64,000 nucleotides of DNA from Streptomyces sp. KL109B (GCF_030766935.1 NZ_JASERL010000017.1:124001-188000), one strand, 5' to 3'. Counted from the first letter of the stretch, positions 25,792 through 34,441 are shown. Notes: generated by a model from the sequence alone, not told the origin. Made by a program: numbers and translations.

Positions 25792-27291
25792 TCACGCCGA
25801 CGTGAGCTTCACCGGCTCCGTCTCCGCCGAACTGTGCCGTTCCGCCCAGTTCTCCAGGGCCGTGCGGCACGCATGGTCCAGGTGCTGGAGGCCGGAGAGG
25901 TTCAGCTCCACGGGACGGTTCTGCGGAAGGGCCTCAAGGCTGTCGAGGATTTTCGGAAGCCGCAGGAACGTCGCGTTGCCGGTCAGGTGTGCCTGCACCG
26001 GGCCCGCGCCCTTGTCTATGACCTCCAGCTTGACGTGCGAGGAGTCCCAGGCGGTCTTCACGACCGACAGGGCCAGACCGATGAGCACGCCCTCGAACAT
26101 GCTGATCGCCACGATCGACACCGCGGTGACGACCAGGATCAGCGCCTCACCCCGGTGCTCGCGCCAGAGCTTGGCCAGGGGCCGCACGGGCACCAGCTTC
26201 GCCCCGGCGTGCACCAGGACACCCGCGAGCGCCGGGATCGGGATGTACGCGAGGAGCGTCGGCAGCAGCGCGGCGAACAGCAGCAGCCATACGCCGTGCA
26301 TGACACGGGACGCCTTGGTCTTCGCGCCCGCCTGGACGTTGGCCGAGCTGCGCACGATCACCGCGGTCATCGGCAGCGCGCCGAGCACACCGCACACCGC
26401 GTTGCCCGCGCCCTGCGCGAGGAGTTCCTTGTTGTACTCGGTGCGCGGACCGTCGTGCATCCGGTCCACGGCCGCCGCGCTGAACAGTGACTCGGCGGAG
26501 GCGATCAGAGTGAACGCCACGACCGTGCCGAGCATGCCGACGGTGGCGAGCTGCCCGAAGGAGTCGAGGGGCGGCGGCTGGATCGAACCGATCAGACCGT
26601 TGACCTCGACCATGGCGACGGGCGCGTTGAACACGAACGCCGCCAGCATCGCGAGGCCCACCGCGGCGAGCGGACCCGGCACGACGCGCGCCTTCTTGGG
26701 CATGTACTTCCACAGCACCAGGACCGCGACGGTCCCGGCGCCCAGGGCGAGCGAGGCGAGGGCCGAGGCGCTGCCGAGCGCGTCGAGGAACGCCTCCGGA
26801 AGCCCCGCTATCTTGCCGATCCCGGACTCCGGGGCCTTGGCGTCGAGCACCGAGTACATCTGGCCCGCGATCAGGACCAGGCCGATGCCGGCGAGCATGC
26901 CTTCGACGACCGAGACCGAGATGGCCCGGAAGTAGCGGCCCACCTTGAGCGCGCCCATGGCGATCTGGAGCAGACCCGTCGCGAGCACGATGGCACCGAG
27001 CGCCGGCAGGCCGAACTCCTGCACCGCCTCGAACACGAGGACGGTCAACCCGGCGGCGGGGCCCGACACTTGGAGGCTGCTGCCCCGCATCAGGCCCGTG
27101 ACGATGCCACCGACGATGCCGGTGATCAGACCGATCTCGGCCGGCACTCCGGAGGCGACGGCCACGCCGACGCACAGCGGCAGCGCGACCAGGAACACGA
27201 CCAGCGAGGCCGTGAAGTCCGCCTTCAGATGCGGGAACTTGGGGGATGGACGGGTGGGTGGATTCGGGGTGTGGGGGGTGGTGTCTGTCAT
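25792..27291 (-). CDS. SulP family anion transporter (probable bicarbonate)
   Basis: A 499-aa transporter with about 12 to 14 helices. The SulP hallmark is near the N-terminus (LVVFLVALPLCVGVAVASGVP), and a short STAS-like domain is at 425-490 (HLTGNATFLRLPKIL). It starts 8 nt after the carbonic anhydrase stop, without a clear ribosome site, so it is probably translated by coupling. Pairing with a carbonic anhydrase is typical of BicA/SulP-type bicarbonate carriers, making HCO3- more likely than sulfate. Confidence 0.9.
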   Translation of the reverse strand: MTDTTPHTPNPPTRPSPKFPHLKADFTASLVVFLVALPLCVGVAVASGVPAEIGLITGIVGGIVTGLMRGSSLQVSGPAAGLTVLVFEAVQEFGLPALGAIVLATGLLQIAMGALKVGRYFRAISVSVVEGMLAGIGLVLIAGQMYSVLDAKAPESGIGKIAGLPEAFLDALGSASALASLALGAGTVAVLVLWKYMPKKARVVPGPLAAVGLAMLAAFVFNAPVAMVEVNGLIGSIQPPPLDSFGQLATVGMLGTVVAFTLIASAESLFSAAAVDRMHDGPRTEYNKELLAQGAGNAVCGVLGALPMTAVIVRSSANVQAGAKTKASRVMHGVWLLLFAALLPTLLAYIPIPALAGVLVHAGAKLVPVRPLAKLWREHRGEALILVVTAVSIVAISMFEGVLIGLALSVVKTAWDSSHVKLEVIDKGAGPVQAHLTGNATFLRLPKILDSLEALPQNRPVELNLSGLQHLDHACRTALENWAERHSSAETEPVKLTSA

Positions 27292-27299
27292 GGCGGCAC

Positions 27300-27881
27300 T
27301 CACAGAGTCTCGAACGCGTCGGAGTCGGCGCGGTGTTCGCGGACGCCGCCGGTGTGCACCTCGTAGTACCAGCCGCGCAGCGTGAGTCGGCCGTCGGCGA
27401 GCCGGCGCTCCACACACGGGTAGGAGCGCAGCCGGAGCAGCTGGGCGAGGACGTGTTGTTGGACGGCCGCGGCGACCGTGGCGTCGGACGGGTCGCAGGC
27501 ACCCGGCTCGTCCGCGGCGTGCGCGAGCCAGTCGCGCACGGCGGGCACGGCCGCGAGGTCGTCGCCGCGCACCAGCGCGCCGATGGCCCCGCAGTGCGAG
27601 TGACCGCACACGACGATGTCCGTGACGCCGAGGACCTCCACGGCGTACTCGATGGTGGCGGTCTCCCCGCAGGGGGTGCCGCCTGCGTACGGGGGCACGA
27701 TGTTGCCCGCGGTGCGGAGCTCGAACAGCTCACCGGGGCGGGCGCCCGTGATCAGGGCCGGCACGACGCGAGAGTCGGAGCAGGTGATGAAGAGGACCTG
27801 CGGGGACTGGCCGTCGGCGTGACTGGCGAACTCCTCAGGGCGCTGGCCGAAGGTGCGGGCGTTGTCGATGAGGGGCTGCAT
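27300..27881 (-). CDS. beta-class carbonic anhydrase
   Basis: A 193-aa zinc enzyme interconverting CO2 and bicarbonate. Zinc ligands are Cys34 (CSDSR, with Asp36/Arg38 as the dyad), His94 and Cys97 (CGHSHCG). The ATG at 27881 has AGGAGG 11 nt upstream; an ATG at 27911 lies before that site. It sits between a small secreted protein and the SulP transporter and would supply or consume the bicarbonate that SulP moves. Confidence 0.93.
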   Translation of the reverse strand: MQPLIDNARTFGQRPEEFASHADGQSPQVLFITCSDSRVVPALITGARPGELFELRTAGNIVPPYAGGTPCGETATIEYAVEVLGVTDIVVCGHSHCGAIGALVRGDDLAAVPAVRDWLAHAADEPGACDPSDATVAAAVQQHVLAQLLRLRSYPCVERRLADGRLTLRGWYYEVHTGGVREHRADSDAFETL

Positions 27882-27959
27882 GTGTGGTGATTCCTCCTGG
27901 CGCGCCTGCATGGCGCGTCGGACGGGCAGGACAGGTGAGGGGTACGGCTGTCGGGAATC

Positions 27960-28316
27960 TCAGCAGCGGAAGACCTGGAGGGACGCCGCTGTCAGCTCGT
28001 CGATGGATCTGTCCGGTCTGACGTACGAGGAGTACGGCGCGGTGGCCGCGTCCGCGGCGACGGCGGGCACGGGTGACTCGGCGCAGGGGCACGGGACTTG
28101 GGCCGTGCACGAGGACGCCCGCTGGCGGTCCCGGGTGCGTGCCACCTCGGCCTGCCCCTGGGGTGCCGGACCGTCGTGGCAGGCCTTCGCGTCGCTCTGA
28201 CTCGCGACCGCGCTGTGTGCGGAAGCGAACGACTGTGCGGGCGCGAGCAGCGGGAGCGCGAGCAGCAGGGCGATGACATAGGCCATCGCCGTGCTCTTCC
28301 TCCCACTTCGGGACAT
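27960..28316 (-). CDS. small secreted Cys-containing protein
   Basis: A 118-aa protein with a signal peptide (residues 1-33, ALLLALPLLAPAQSFA). The mature part has five cysteines (ACHDG, SSCTAQVPCPC, and the last residue in LQVFRC) and is otherwise Ala/Ser-rich. The ATG at 28316 has GAGGGGG 4 nt upstream. It is first in an apparent operon with carbonic anhydrase and SulP. No characterised family recognised; a wall-associated or redox partner is possible. Confidence 0.7.
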   Translation of the reverse strand: MSRSGRKSTAMAYVIALLLALPLLAPAQSFASAHSAVASQSDAKACHDGPAPQGQAEVARTRDRQRASSCTAQVPCPCAESPVPAVAADAATAPYSSYVRPDRSIDELTAASLQVFRC

Positions 28317-28359
28317 GCTTCCCCCTCGCGCTTCGTCTGCCAAGAAAGCGCCAACGTAC

Positions 28360-28417
28360 GGTCAACTGAAGGTCAAGAGATAGGTTAACTCTGCAAAGGT
28401 GACTTGGGGGTTAACTC
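28360..28417. promoter_or_regulatory. 11-bp direct repeats and paired GGTTAACTC
   Basis: GGTCAACTGAA (28360), GGTCAAGAGAT (28371) and AGGTTAACTCT (28382) are contiguous 11-bp units like PhoP or other response-regulator boxes. GGTTAACTC appears at 28383 and again at 28409. They lie between the secreted-protein operon and the nitroreductase gene. Confidence 0.45.
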
Positions 28418-28489
28418 GGTGTTGCGGGTCAAAGGATGCGTGGAATCCGAGGGTGTTTTGGCGCGAATGACACCCCTAGACTCGTGATC

Positions 28490-29212
28490 ATGGAAGACAT
28501 CACCGCACGCCAAGTCACCGAAGAACCCGCCCTGTTCGACACCATGGCAACGATGCGCGCCATGCGCCGACTGAGCCCGGAACCCGTCCCCGAGGAACTC
28601 CTCGACCAGCTCATACAGGCAGCGGTGTGGGGGCCCAGTGGCGGCAACATGCAGCGCTACGAGTACGTCGTGGTCACCGATCCACAGGTCATGGCGGAAC
28701 TGGCACCCTTGTGGAGGCGGTGTGTGGGCGCCTACTTGGCGACCACGGGGAAGCACGCCCCCGAAGGCATGGACGAGGCCGCGTACGGGCGCATGGTCGC
28801 CGCCATCGAGTACCAGCGCGACCACTTCGCCGAGACACCCGCGCTCGTCATCCCCTGCTACCAGTTCCCGCCGCCGCGCCTCGACGACGAGGGGCTGAGC
28901 GCCTCCGCCGCCGCGCTCGGCCCCGACGCGACCGCCGCCATGGCCGCCACGCAGGAGCGGTTCGCCGCGCTCGCGGAGGGCTCCTGCGTCTACCCGGGCG
29001 TACAGAACCTGCTGCTCGCCGCGCGCGGCCTCGGCCTCGCCGCCAACATCACCATCTGGCACCTGATGCTGGAGGACGAGTGGAAGGCCGCGCTCGGCAT
29101 CCCCGACGACATGCGGACCTTCGCCGCCATCCCGATCGGCAGGCCGCTCGGCCGGTTCGGTCCCGTGCGCCGCAGGCCGGTCGCGGACGTGGTGCACCGG
29201 GACCGCTGGTAG
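28490..29212 (+). CDS. nitroreductase family protein
   Basis: A 240-aa FMN-dependent nitroreductase-fold enzyme. The FMN-binding start is MRAMRRLSPEPVPEELL, then AAVWGPSGGNMQ, then GVQNLLLAARGLGLAANI and IPIGRPLGRFGPVRRRPV. The ATG at 28490 has no ribosome site, but TAGACT ends 7 nt before it, predicting a leaderless mRNA. Substrate unknown; nitroaromatics, quinones or flavins are possible. Confidence 0.88.
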   Translation: MEDITARQVTEEPALFDTMATMRAMRRLSPEPVPEELLDQLIQAAVWGPSGGNMQRYEYVVVTDPQVMAELAPLWRRCVGAYLATTGKHAPEGMDEAAYGRMVAAIEYQRDHFAETPALVIPCYQFPPPRLDDEGLSASAAALGPDATAAMAATQERFAALAEGSCVYPGVQNLLLAARGLGLAANITIWHLMLEDEWKAALGIPDDMRTFAAIPIGRPLGRFGPVRRRPVADVVHRDRW

Positions 29213-29242
29213 CCCGACCCGTCACCGGTCACCCGTCACCGG

Positions 29243-30925
29243 TCACCCGGCGTCGGCGGTCCGGTCGAGCCGCAGCTCGCGGCCCTTCCAGCGCTCGCGC
29301 AGCCACCGGTCGTGGCAGGCGACGACGATCGCGCCGGGCCCGGCGCCCATGGCGTCCTCCAACTCGTCGCAGAGCGTGGGGGAGAGGTGGTTCGTCGGCT
29401 CGTCGAGCAGCAGCAGCTCCGGCGGTCTTGCCACGAGAAGGGCGAGCGCGAGCCGCCGGCGCTGCCCGACGGAGAGGTGGCCGACGGGCCGGTCGAGGTC
29501 GGCCGCGCGCAGCAGCCCGAGCCCGGCCAGCGGCACCGCCTCGGCCCGCTCGAACCCGAGCTCCCGCACGTACGTGTCACGTGCGGTGCGCTCGGGCCGC
29601 GCGAACACGGAGTCCTGCGCCAGCAACCCCACCGAAAGGCCGGTACGCCGCAGGGTCTCGCCCCGCGCCGCCAGGTGTCCGGCCAGGACCGCCAACAGGG
29701 TTGACTTTCCTGTGCCGTTGGCGCCCGTGACGAGGAGCCGGTCGTCGGGTGTCACGTCGAGCCGGTCCAGTGTCAGCCGCCCGGGGACATGGACCGCGCG
29801 CAGTGACACCAGCGGCTCGTCGCCGTCGATGTCGACGCCGGTCTCGACGCCGGTCTCGGCGCCGGTGGGTGCGCCGCCCGGCACCTGGGCGAGCCGCTCG
29901 GGCCGGAAGCGCAAGGGCGGCGGTGGCGCGGCGACCCGCGTCCGCTCCAGCTCCTCCAGGCGCCGGGTGGCGTTGCGGACCCGGCGCGAGATCTGGCTCT
30001 GCACCCGGTTGGCGCGGACGCCGTAACCCATCTTCTCGTTGTCGCGCGGTCCCCGGTCCGGGGCGACACGGTGCGCCGAGACACCCGCCGCGTGCCGCAA
30101 CGCCACCAACTCCTCCTGCTCCTCGGCGAACCGCCGCTCCCACCGCTCCCGCTCGGCCCGCTTCTCGGCCCGGTACGCGGTGTAGTTGCCGCCGAACCGC
30201 ACGGGTCCTTCCACCGCCGGATCGAGGTCCACGAGGTCCGTGCACACGGCGTCGAGGAACGCCCGGTCGTGGCTGGCGAGCACGACCACGCCGGGCAGCG
30301 CCCGCACCTGTTCCTCCACGAACAGCGCGGCGTCGTCGTCGAGATGGTTCGTCGGCTCGTCCAGGAGCAGCGCGGCAGGGCGGCGTACGAGCAGCGCGGC
30401 CAGCGCGAGCCGACCGCGCTGGCCGCCGGAGAGCGAACCGAGGGTGCGGGTGTGCGCGAGCGCGCCGAGACCGACACCGGTGAGGGTGATCGAGGCGCGC
30501 CGGTCCGCGTCCCACGCCTCGCGCTCCTGCGCGCTCTGCAGCAACGTGCCGTAGGCGTCGAGGAGTTCGGCGTACGCATCGGATTCCTCCGGCGTACGGG
30601 AGAGCGCCTCGCCGAGCCGGTCGAGCTCGGCGAGTTCGGCGCGGGTCTCGCGCAGCGCGTCGTCGAGCACGTCCGCGATCGTCGCCGTCGCGTCGTACGG
30701 CGCCTCCTGCTGAAGGAAGCCGAGGTCGGGCGGGCGTACGACACTGCCTGAGTCGGGGGTGTCCACGCCCGCGAGCAGGCGCAGCAGGGTCGACTTGCCG
30801 ACCCCGTTCTCGCCGATGAGGCCGATGCGGCGGCCGGGGGACGCGGTGAGCGACACACCGTCGAGGACGCGGCGGGTGCCGAGGGTGCGGGTCAGTTCGT
30901 GGGCGATGAGGGCGGGCTGGGACAT
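29243..30925 (-). CDS. ABC-F family ATPase (ribosome protection type)
   Basis: A 560-aa soluble protein with two ABC domains and no membrane segment. Domain 1: GENGVGKST, LSGGQRGRLALAALL, LLLDEPTNHLDD. Domain 2: GANGTGKST, LSVGQRRRLALALL (altered signature), LLLDEPTNHL. The linker (about 240-320) is charged and helical, as in ABC-F proteins that dislodge antibiotics from the ribosome. A repeat-like ETGVETGVDIDGDEP sits before domain 2. It follows the second ABC-F gene by 85 bp on the same strand, with a hairpin between them. Confidence 0.9.
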   Translation of the reverse strand: MSQPALIAHELTRTLGTRRVLDGVSLTASPGRRIGLIGENGVGKSTLLRLLAGVDTPDSGSVVRPPDLGFLQQEAPYDATATIADVLDDALRETRAELAELDRLGEALSRTPEESDAYAELLDAYGTLLQSAQEREAWDADRRASITLTGVGLGALAHTRTLGSLSGGQRGRLALAALLVRRPAALLLDEPTNHLDDDAALFVEEQVRALPGVVVLASHDRAFLDAVCTDLVDLDPAVEGPVRFGGNYTAYRAEKRAERERWERRFAEEQEELVALRHAAGVSAHRVAPDRGPRDNEKMGYGVRANRVQSQISRRVRNATRRLEELERTRVAAPPPPLRFRPERLAQVPGGAPTGAETGVETGVDIDGDEPLVSLRAVHVPGRLTLDRLDVTPDDRLLVTGANGTGKSTLLAVLAGHLAARGETLRRTGLSVGLLAQDSVFARPERTARDTYVRELGFERAEAVPLAGLGLLRAADLDRPVGHLSVGQRRRLALALLVARPPELLLLDEPTNHLSPTLCDELEDAMGAGPGAIVVACHDRWLRERWKGRELRLDRTADAG

Positions 30926-30960
30926 GTGAGGTGTGTTCCGTTCGACGTGAGCGGTCGTGG

Positions 30961-30991
30961 GGCCCGCCGGGCGTACGCCTCGGGGCGGGCC
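30961..30991 (-). terminator. intergenic hairpin between the ABC-F genes
   Basis: GGCCCGCC and GGCGGGCC form a perfect 8-bp stem around a 15-nt loop, after the upstream ABC-F stop and 35 nt before the next ATG. It may be an intra-operon attenuator. Confidence 0.55.
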
Positions 30992-31010
30992 GGGTCGTCA
31001 CGCCGGCGGA

Positions 31011-32654
31011 TCACATCTCAGGAGCCCCCACGTCCGTCAACACGCCGCCGGAGAACCGGAGTTGACGCTCCACACCGATCCGGGCCAGGAACCGCTCGTC
31101 GTGGCTCACCACCATGAACGCGCCCTGGTACGAGCCGAGCGCGCTCTCCAACTGGCCGACGCCCACCAGGTCCAGGTTGTTCGTCGGCTCGTCGAGCAGC
31201 AGCAACTGCGGGGCCGGCTCGGCGCACAGCACACACGCCAGGGTGGCCCGCAGCAGCTCCCCGCCCGACAGCACCCCCACCGGCAGGTGGGCGCGCGGGC
31301 CGCGGAACAGGAACCGCGCGAGGAGATTCATCCGCTCCGCCTCCGGGCGCCCCGGCGCGAACGCGGCGAAGTTCTCGGCGACCGTACGCTCCGGATCGAG
31401 CAGGTCGAGGCGCTGCGACAGGTACGCGACCCGGCCGTCGGCCACCTTCACGCTGCCGTCGTCCGGCCGCAGATCACCGCTCACCAGCCGCAACAGGGTC
31501 GTCTTCCCCGCGCCGTTGGGCCCGGTCAGCGCGATGCGCTCCGGCCCGCGCACCGTGAGGTCGACACCCTCCCCGGCGAACAGATCCCGCTCACCCCTGC
31601 GTACCTGCGCGTGCTCGGCCTGTACGAGGGTGCGTCCCGCGGGCACCTTCGTGTCGGGCAGGTCGAGGACGAGCCGCGGATCGTCACGCACGGCGCGCTC
31701 GGCCTCGTCCAGGCGCGCCTTCGCGTCGCCGACCCGCGCGGCATGTGTCTGGCCCGCCCGGCCCGCGGACTCCTGGGCGCCCCGCTTCATGTTCCCTGCG
31801 AAGATCTTCGGCAGTCCGGCGCTCTTCAGGTTGCGGGCCGCGTTGCTGGCGCGGCGCTCCGCGCGCTCGCGGGCCTGCTGCATCTCCCGCTTCTCGCGCT
31901 TCACTTCCTGTTCGGCGTTGCGGACGTTCTTCTCGGCGACCTCCTGCTCCGCCCGCACCGCCTCCTCGTACGCGGTGAAGTTCCCTCCGTACCAGCGCAG
32001 TTCACCGTGGTGCAGCTCGGCGATCCGCTCCATGCGGTCGAGCAGCGCCCGGTCGTGGCTGACCAGCAGCAGGCAGCCGGTCCAGCGTTCCAGGACGTCG
32101 TAGAGGTGGCGGCGGGCGTCGAGGTCGAGGTTGTTGGTGGGCTCGTCGAGCAGCAGGACATCGGGGCGGCGCAGCAGCTGGGCGGCGAGGCCGAGGGAGA
32201 CGATCTGGCCGCCGCTGAGGGTGTCGAGGCGCCGGTCGAGGTCCAGTTCACCGAGGCCGAGGGAGTCGAGCTGGGCGCGGGTGCGCTCCTCGATGTCCCA
32301 GTCGTCGCCGATGACGGTGAAGTGCTCCTCGCTGACATCCCCGGACTCGACGGCGTCCAGGGCGCGGACGATCCCGGCGACGCCGAGCACCTCGGCCACG
32401 GTGAGCGACCCGGCGAGCGGCAGGTTCTGCGGCAGATGACCGAGCACACCCCGCACGGTCACCGAGCCGCCGGCGGGCGTCAGCTCACCGGCGATCAGCT
32501 TGAGCAGCGTGCTCTTGCCCGCGCCGTTCGGGGCCACGAGCCCGGTGCGCCCGGACGGCACGGAGAAGGACAGGCCGTCGAACACCGGAGTGTCGTCGGG
32601 CCAGGAGAAGGACAGGTTCGAGCAGACGACGAAGGCGTCGGACGCGGTAGACAC
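31011..32654 (-). CDS. ABC-F family ATPase (antibiotic resistance type)
   Basis: A 547-aa twin-ABC protein. Domain 1: GLVAPNGAGKST, LSGGQIVSLGLAA, LLLDEPTNNLDL. Domain 2: LTGPNGAGKTT, LSGGELLRATLA, LLLDEPTNNLDL. The linker of about 70 residues (VRAEQEVAEKNVRNAEQEV, then Arg/Lys/Glu-rich) is a long charged helical pair. The GTG at 32654 has GAGG 9 nt upstream; the frame is open to 32753 but that stretch lies in the leader. The leader carries a 9-codon ORF, so antibiotic-induced attenuation is likely. Confidence 0.9.
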   Translation of the reverse strand: MSTASDAFVVCSNLSFSWPDDTPVFDGLSFSVPSGRTGLVAPNGAGKSTLLKLIAGELTPAGGSVTVRGVLGHLPQNLPLAGSLTVAEVLGVAGIVRALDAVESGDVSEEHFTVIGDDWDIEERTRAQLDSLGLGELDLDRRLDTLSGGQIVSLGLAAQLLRRPDVLLLDEPTNNLDLDARRHLYDVLERWTGCLLLVSHDRALLDRMERIAELHHGELRWYGGNFTAYEEAVRAEQEVAEKNVRNAEQEVKREKREMQQARERAERRASNAARNLKSAGLPKIFAGNMKRGAQESAGRAGQTHAARVGDAKARLDEAERAVRDDPRLVLDLPDTKVPAGRTLVQAEHAQVRRGERDLFAGEGVDLTVRGPERIALTGPNGAGKTTLLRLVSGDLRPDDGSVKVADGRVAYLSQRLDLLDPERTVAENFAAFAPGRPEAERMNLLARFLFRGPRAHLPVGVLSGGELLRATLACVLCAEPAPQLLLLDEPTNNLDLVGVGQLESALGSYQGAFMVVSHDERFLARIGVERQLRFSGGVLTDVGAPEM

Positions 32655-32773
32655 GGAAGGAGACCTCGCGTGGGAGACGGACAGGCCGATACGGCTGCCC
32701 GGAACAGGAAAAGGGGACGACTGGGAGGCCAACCCGGCGGCGCCTGTGCGCACCGGCCGCTGGCCAGACGGAG

Positions 32774-32788
32774 CCGGGTATCACCCGG
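32774..32788 (-). promoter_or_regulatory. hairpin over the leader ORF stop codon
   Basis: CCGGGT-GAT-ACCCGG forms a 6-bp stem that includes the last codon and stop of the leader ORF. A ribosome paused in the ORF would prevent it forming. Confidence 0.55.
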
Positions 32789-32810
32789 AGATGTCGTCGT
32801 CCACCGCCAT
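32781..32810 (-). CDS. 9-aa leader peptide upstream of abc-F
   Basis: ATG at 32810 preceded by AGGAG at 7 nt, then codons for MAVDDDISG and a TGA. It ends 126 nt before the ABC-F start. Short ORFs of this kind precede many ABC-F resistance genes, where stalling by a ribosome-targeting drug switches the leader fold. The product itself probably has no function. Confidence 0.6.
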   Translation of the reverse strand: MAVDDDISG

Positions 32811-32867
32811 GTTCGTTCTCCTGGATCTACGAAAGGTCCAAGAACACTAACAGCTTCGGCCGCGCGG

Positions 32868-33356
32868 TCACCAGCTCAACGGGTAGCGGACCGGGTGCCC
32901 GCCGATCCGGCCCGGCAGCAGCCCGACGGCGACGAGGAGCGACGCGGCGAGCGCGAGCAGCGGCAGGAACGGCAGCGGGTGCGGGGCCTGGAGCACGACG
33001 ATCGCGGCCGTCGCGGCGGCGGGGGAGTGGGAGAGGTGGGTGAGCATCATCGCCCCGAGCGAGAGCCCGGCGGCGACGGCAGCTCCCCAGCCGTTGCTCC
33101 CGGTCACCGCGAGCGTCCCGAACCCGATGGCGGCGGAGAGCAGCTGGCCCCCGACGAGATTGCGCGGCTGCGAGATCGGCAGGCCCGGCGCACCGTGCAC
33201 CAGGGCGGCGCTGGCGGCGAGCGGGGGTATGAGGAGCGGCTGCCGCAGCAGCACCCCGACGCCGACGAGCACCAGCAGGGCGCCTATCGCGAAGGTGGTG
33301 GCCCGCAGCACATGCAGGGGGTGCGGACGGGCGGCGGGGGACGGGGGCGTGGACAT
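32868..33356 (-). CDS. HPP family membrane protein
   Basis: A 162-aa protein with four to five hydrophobic helices. The block LLIPPLAASAALVHGAPGLPISQPRNLVGGQLLSA is the HPP-family signature (His-Pro-Pro relatives), seen in putative nitrite or anion channels. GGAG lies 5 nt before the ATG at 33356. Standing alone between the ABC-F operon and a 54-aa gene, it gives no contextual clue. Confidence 0.82.
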   Translation of the reverse strand: MSTPPSPAARPHPLHVLRATTFAIGALLVLVGVGVLLRQPLLIPPLAASAALVHGAPGLPISQPRNLVGGQLLSAAIGFGTLAVTGSNGWGAAVAAGLSLGAMMLTHLSHSPAAATAAIVVLQAPHPLPFLPLLALAASLLVAVGLLPGRIGGHPVRYPLSW

Positions 33357-33485
33357 GCGGACTCCGGGCAGGGGGTAGCGGGGTCCGGAGATCATAAACA
33401 GAAGGCCGGAGCCTTGGCACTTTGCTTGTCTCTCAGGCAAAAGCGCAGCTGGGGGCTGGTGGCCAGGGCCGCTGAGGGGCGGTGG

Positions 33486-33650
33486 CTACTGTCGCCGGTT
33501 CTCCTCCGCGATACGTGTCGCCCGCGAGCGCACATCCGCGTCGGACAGGCCCGCGTCGCACACGATCGTCATCTCGCTGCCGTCGTCCAGCGACACCCGT
33601 CGCATCTCGACGCCCAACTTCCGTGACCGCTGCGGCTCTTCGTCGGACAT
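33486..33650 (-). CDS. 54-aa hypothetical protein
   Basis: ATG at 33650 with AGGAG 5 nt upstream. The protein is charged and soluble: MSDEEPQRSRKLGVEMRRVS, then a strand-like LDDGSEMTIVCDAGLSD, then a helix DVRSRATRIAEENRRQ. It resembles small Streptomyces proteins of unknown function. It lies downstream of dps, separated by a strong hairpin. Confidence 0.7.
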   Translation of the reverse strand: MSDEEPQRSRKLGVEMRRVSLDDGSEMTIVCDAGLSDADVRSRATRIAEENRRQ

Positions 33651-33664
33651 GCGAGCTCCTCACG

Positions 33665-33691
33665 GTCGACGTGGCGCGGTGCCACGTCGAC
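33665..33691 (-). terminator. 11-bp stem-loop between dps and the 54-aa gene
   Basis: GTCGACGTGGC-N5-GCCACGTCGAC is a perfect stem. It probably ends dps transcription, but it also lies 14 nt before the small gene's ATG and could affect its translation. Confidence 0.65.
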
Positions 33692-33780
33692 TCAACAGTT
33701 GACGAACTCCCACGGTAGGCACACCCGGTGGCGTACGGGCCGCACCGGCGGGGCGCAGTCACACGATCGGGCCCGCCGCC

Positions 33781-34338
33781 TCACCGTACGGCCTGGTGCG
33801 CCGCCTCTGTCTCGGTGTCGGCGTCGCCGGTGCGCAGGGCGCCGCCCGCCGTCTCCAGGTGGGCGCGCACGAACCACTGGAACTTCTCCAGGTCGCGCAG
33901 CTGCTGGATCAGCAGGTCCTGGGTGGCCAGGTCGATCCTGCCGGTCTGCTCGACCGCCTTGCGGACGTCCTCGACGAGGCCCGTGTAGACGATGTCGAGG
34001 GCGCCGAGGTGGGCGATCGCGTCGGCGCGGCCGACGCTGTAGTCCTCCCAGGTGCGCGCGGCGACGAGGACGCCGGGTGTGCCGTGGCTCACGCCGCCGA
34101 GCGCGGCCGCGCGCTCCGCGACCTCGTCCGCCATCTCCCGGACCTTCTCGACCTGCGGGTCGATCATTTCGTGCACGGCGATGAAGTGCGGTCCGACGAC
34201 GTTCCAGTGGATGTGCTTGAGCGTGAGGTGCAGGTCGTTGAGGGCGTGCAGGCGCAGCTGCAGGATGTCGATGAGCTCGCCGGCCTCGGCCACGGAGAGA
34301 CCGGGGACGGTGTACTTCGGGTTGCTCCGCAGGGTCAT
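33781..34338 (-). CDS. dps: Dps family DNA-protecting ferritin
   Basis: A 185-aa mini-ferritin. The intersubunit ferroxidase residues align as His44 (HIHWNVVGP), His56 and Asp60 (VHEMIDPQ), Asp71 and Glu75 (MADEVAERAAALGG). The C-terminus is a 15-20 residue tail (GDADTETEAAHQAVR). AGGAG lies 9 nt before the ATG. It would bind DNA and oxidise iron with H2O2 during stress or sporulation. The neighbouring iron importer and peroxiredoxin fit this role. Confidence 0.92.
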   Translation of the reverse strand: MTLRSNPKYTVPGLSVAEAGELIDILQLRLHALNDLHLTLKHIHWNVVGPHFIAVHEMIDPQVEKVREMADEVAERAAALGGVSHGTPGVLVAARTWEDYSVGRADAIAHLGALDIVYTGLVEDVRKAVEQTGRIDLATQDLLIQQLRDLEKFQWFVRAHLETAGGALRTGDADTETEAAHQAVR

Positions 34339-34419
34339 GGTGCGCTTCTCCTCTCGGTCTTCGGATGCCGGTCGTCGAATGTCGGTCTTCGAACCGGATG
34401 GGCCGCACTGGCCGCACTG

Positions 34420-34441
34420 TCGGACTACCCCGTATGTCCGA
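34420..34441. promoter_or_regulatory. inverted repeat upstream of dps
   Basis: TCGGAC-N10-GTCCGA is perfect over the 6-bp arms. It lies about 82 bp upstream of the dps start, on the side facing the iron importer, and could bind a dimeric regulator of either gene. Confidence 0.5.
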
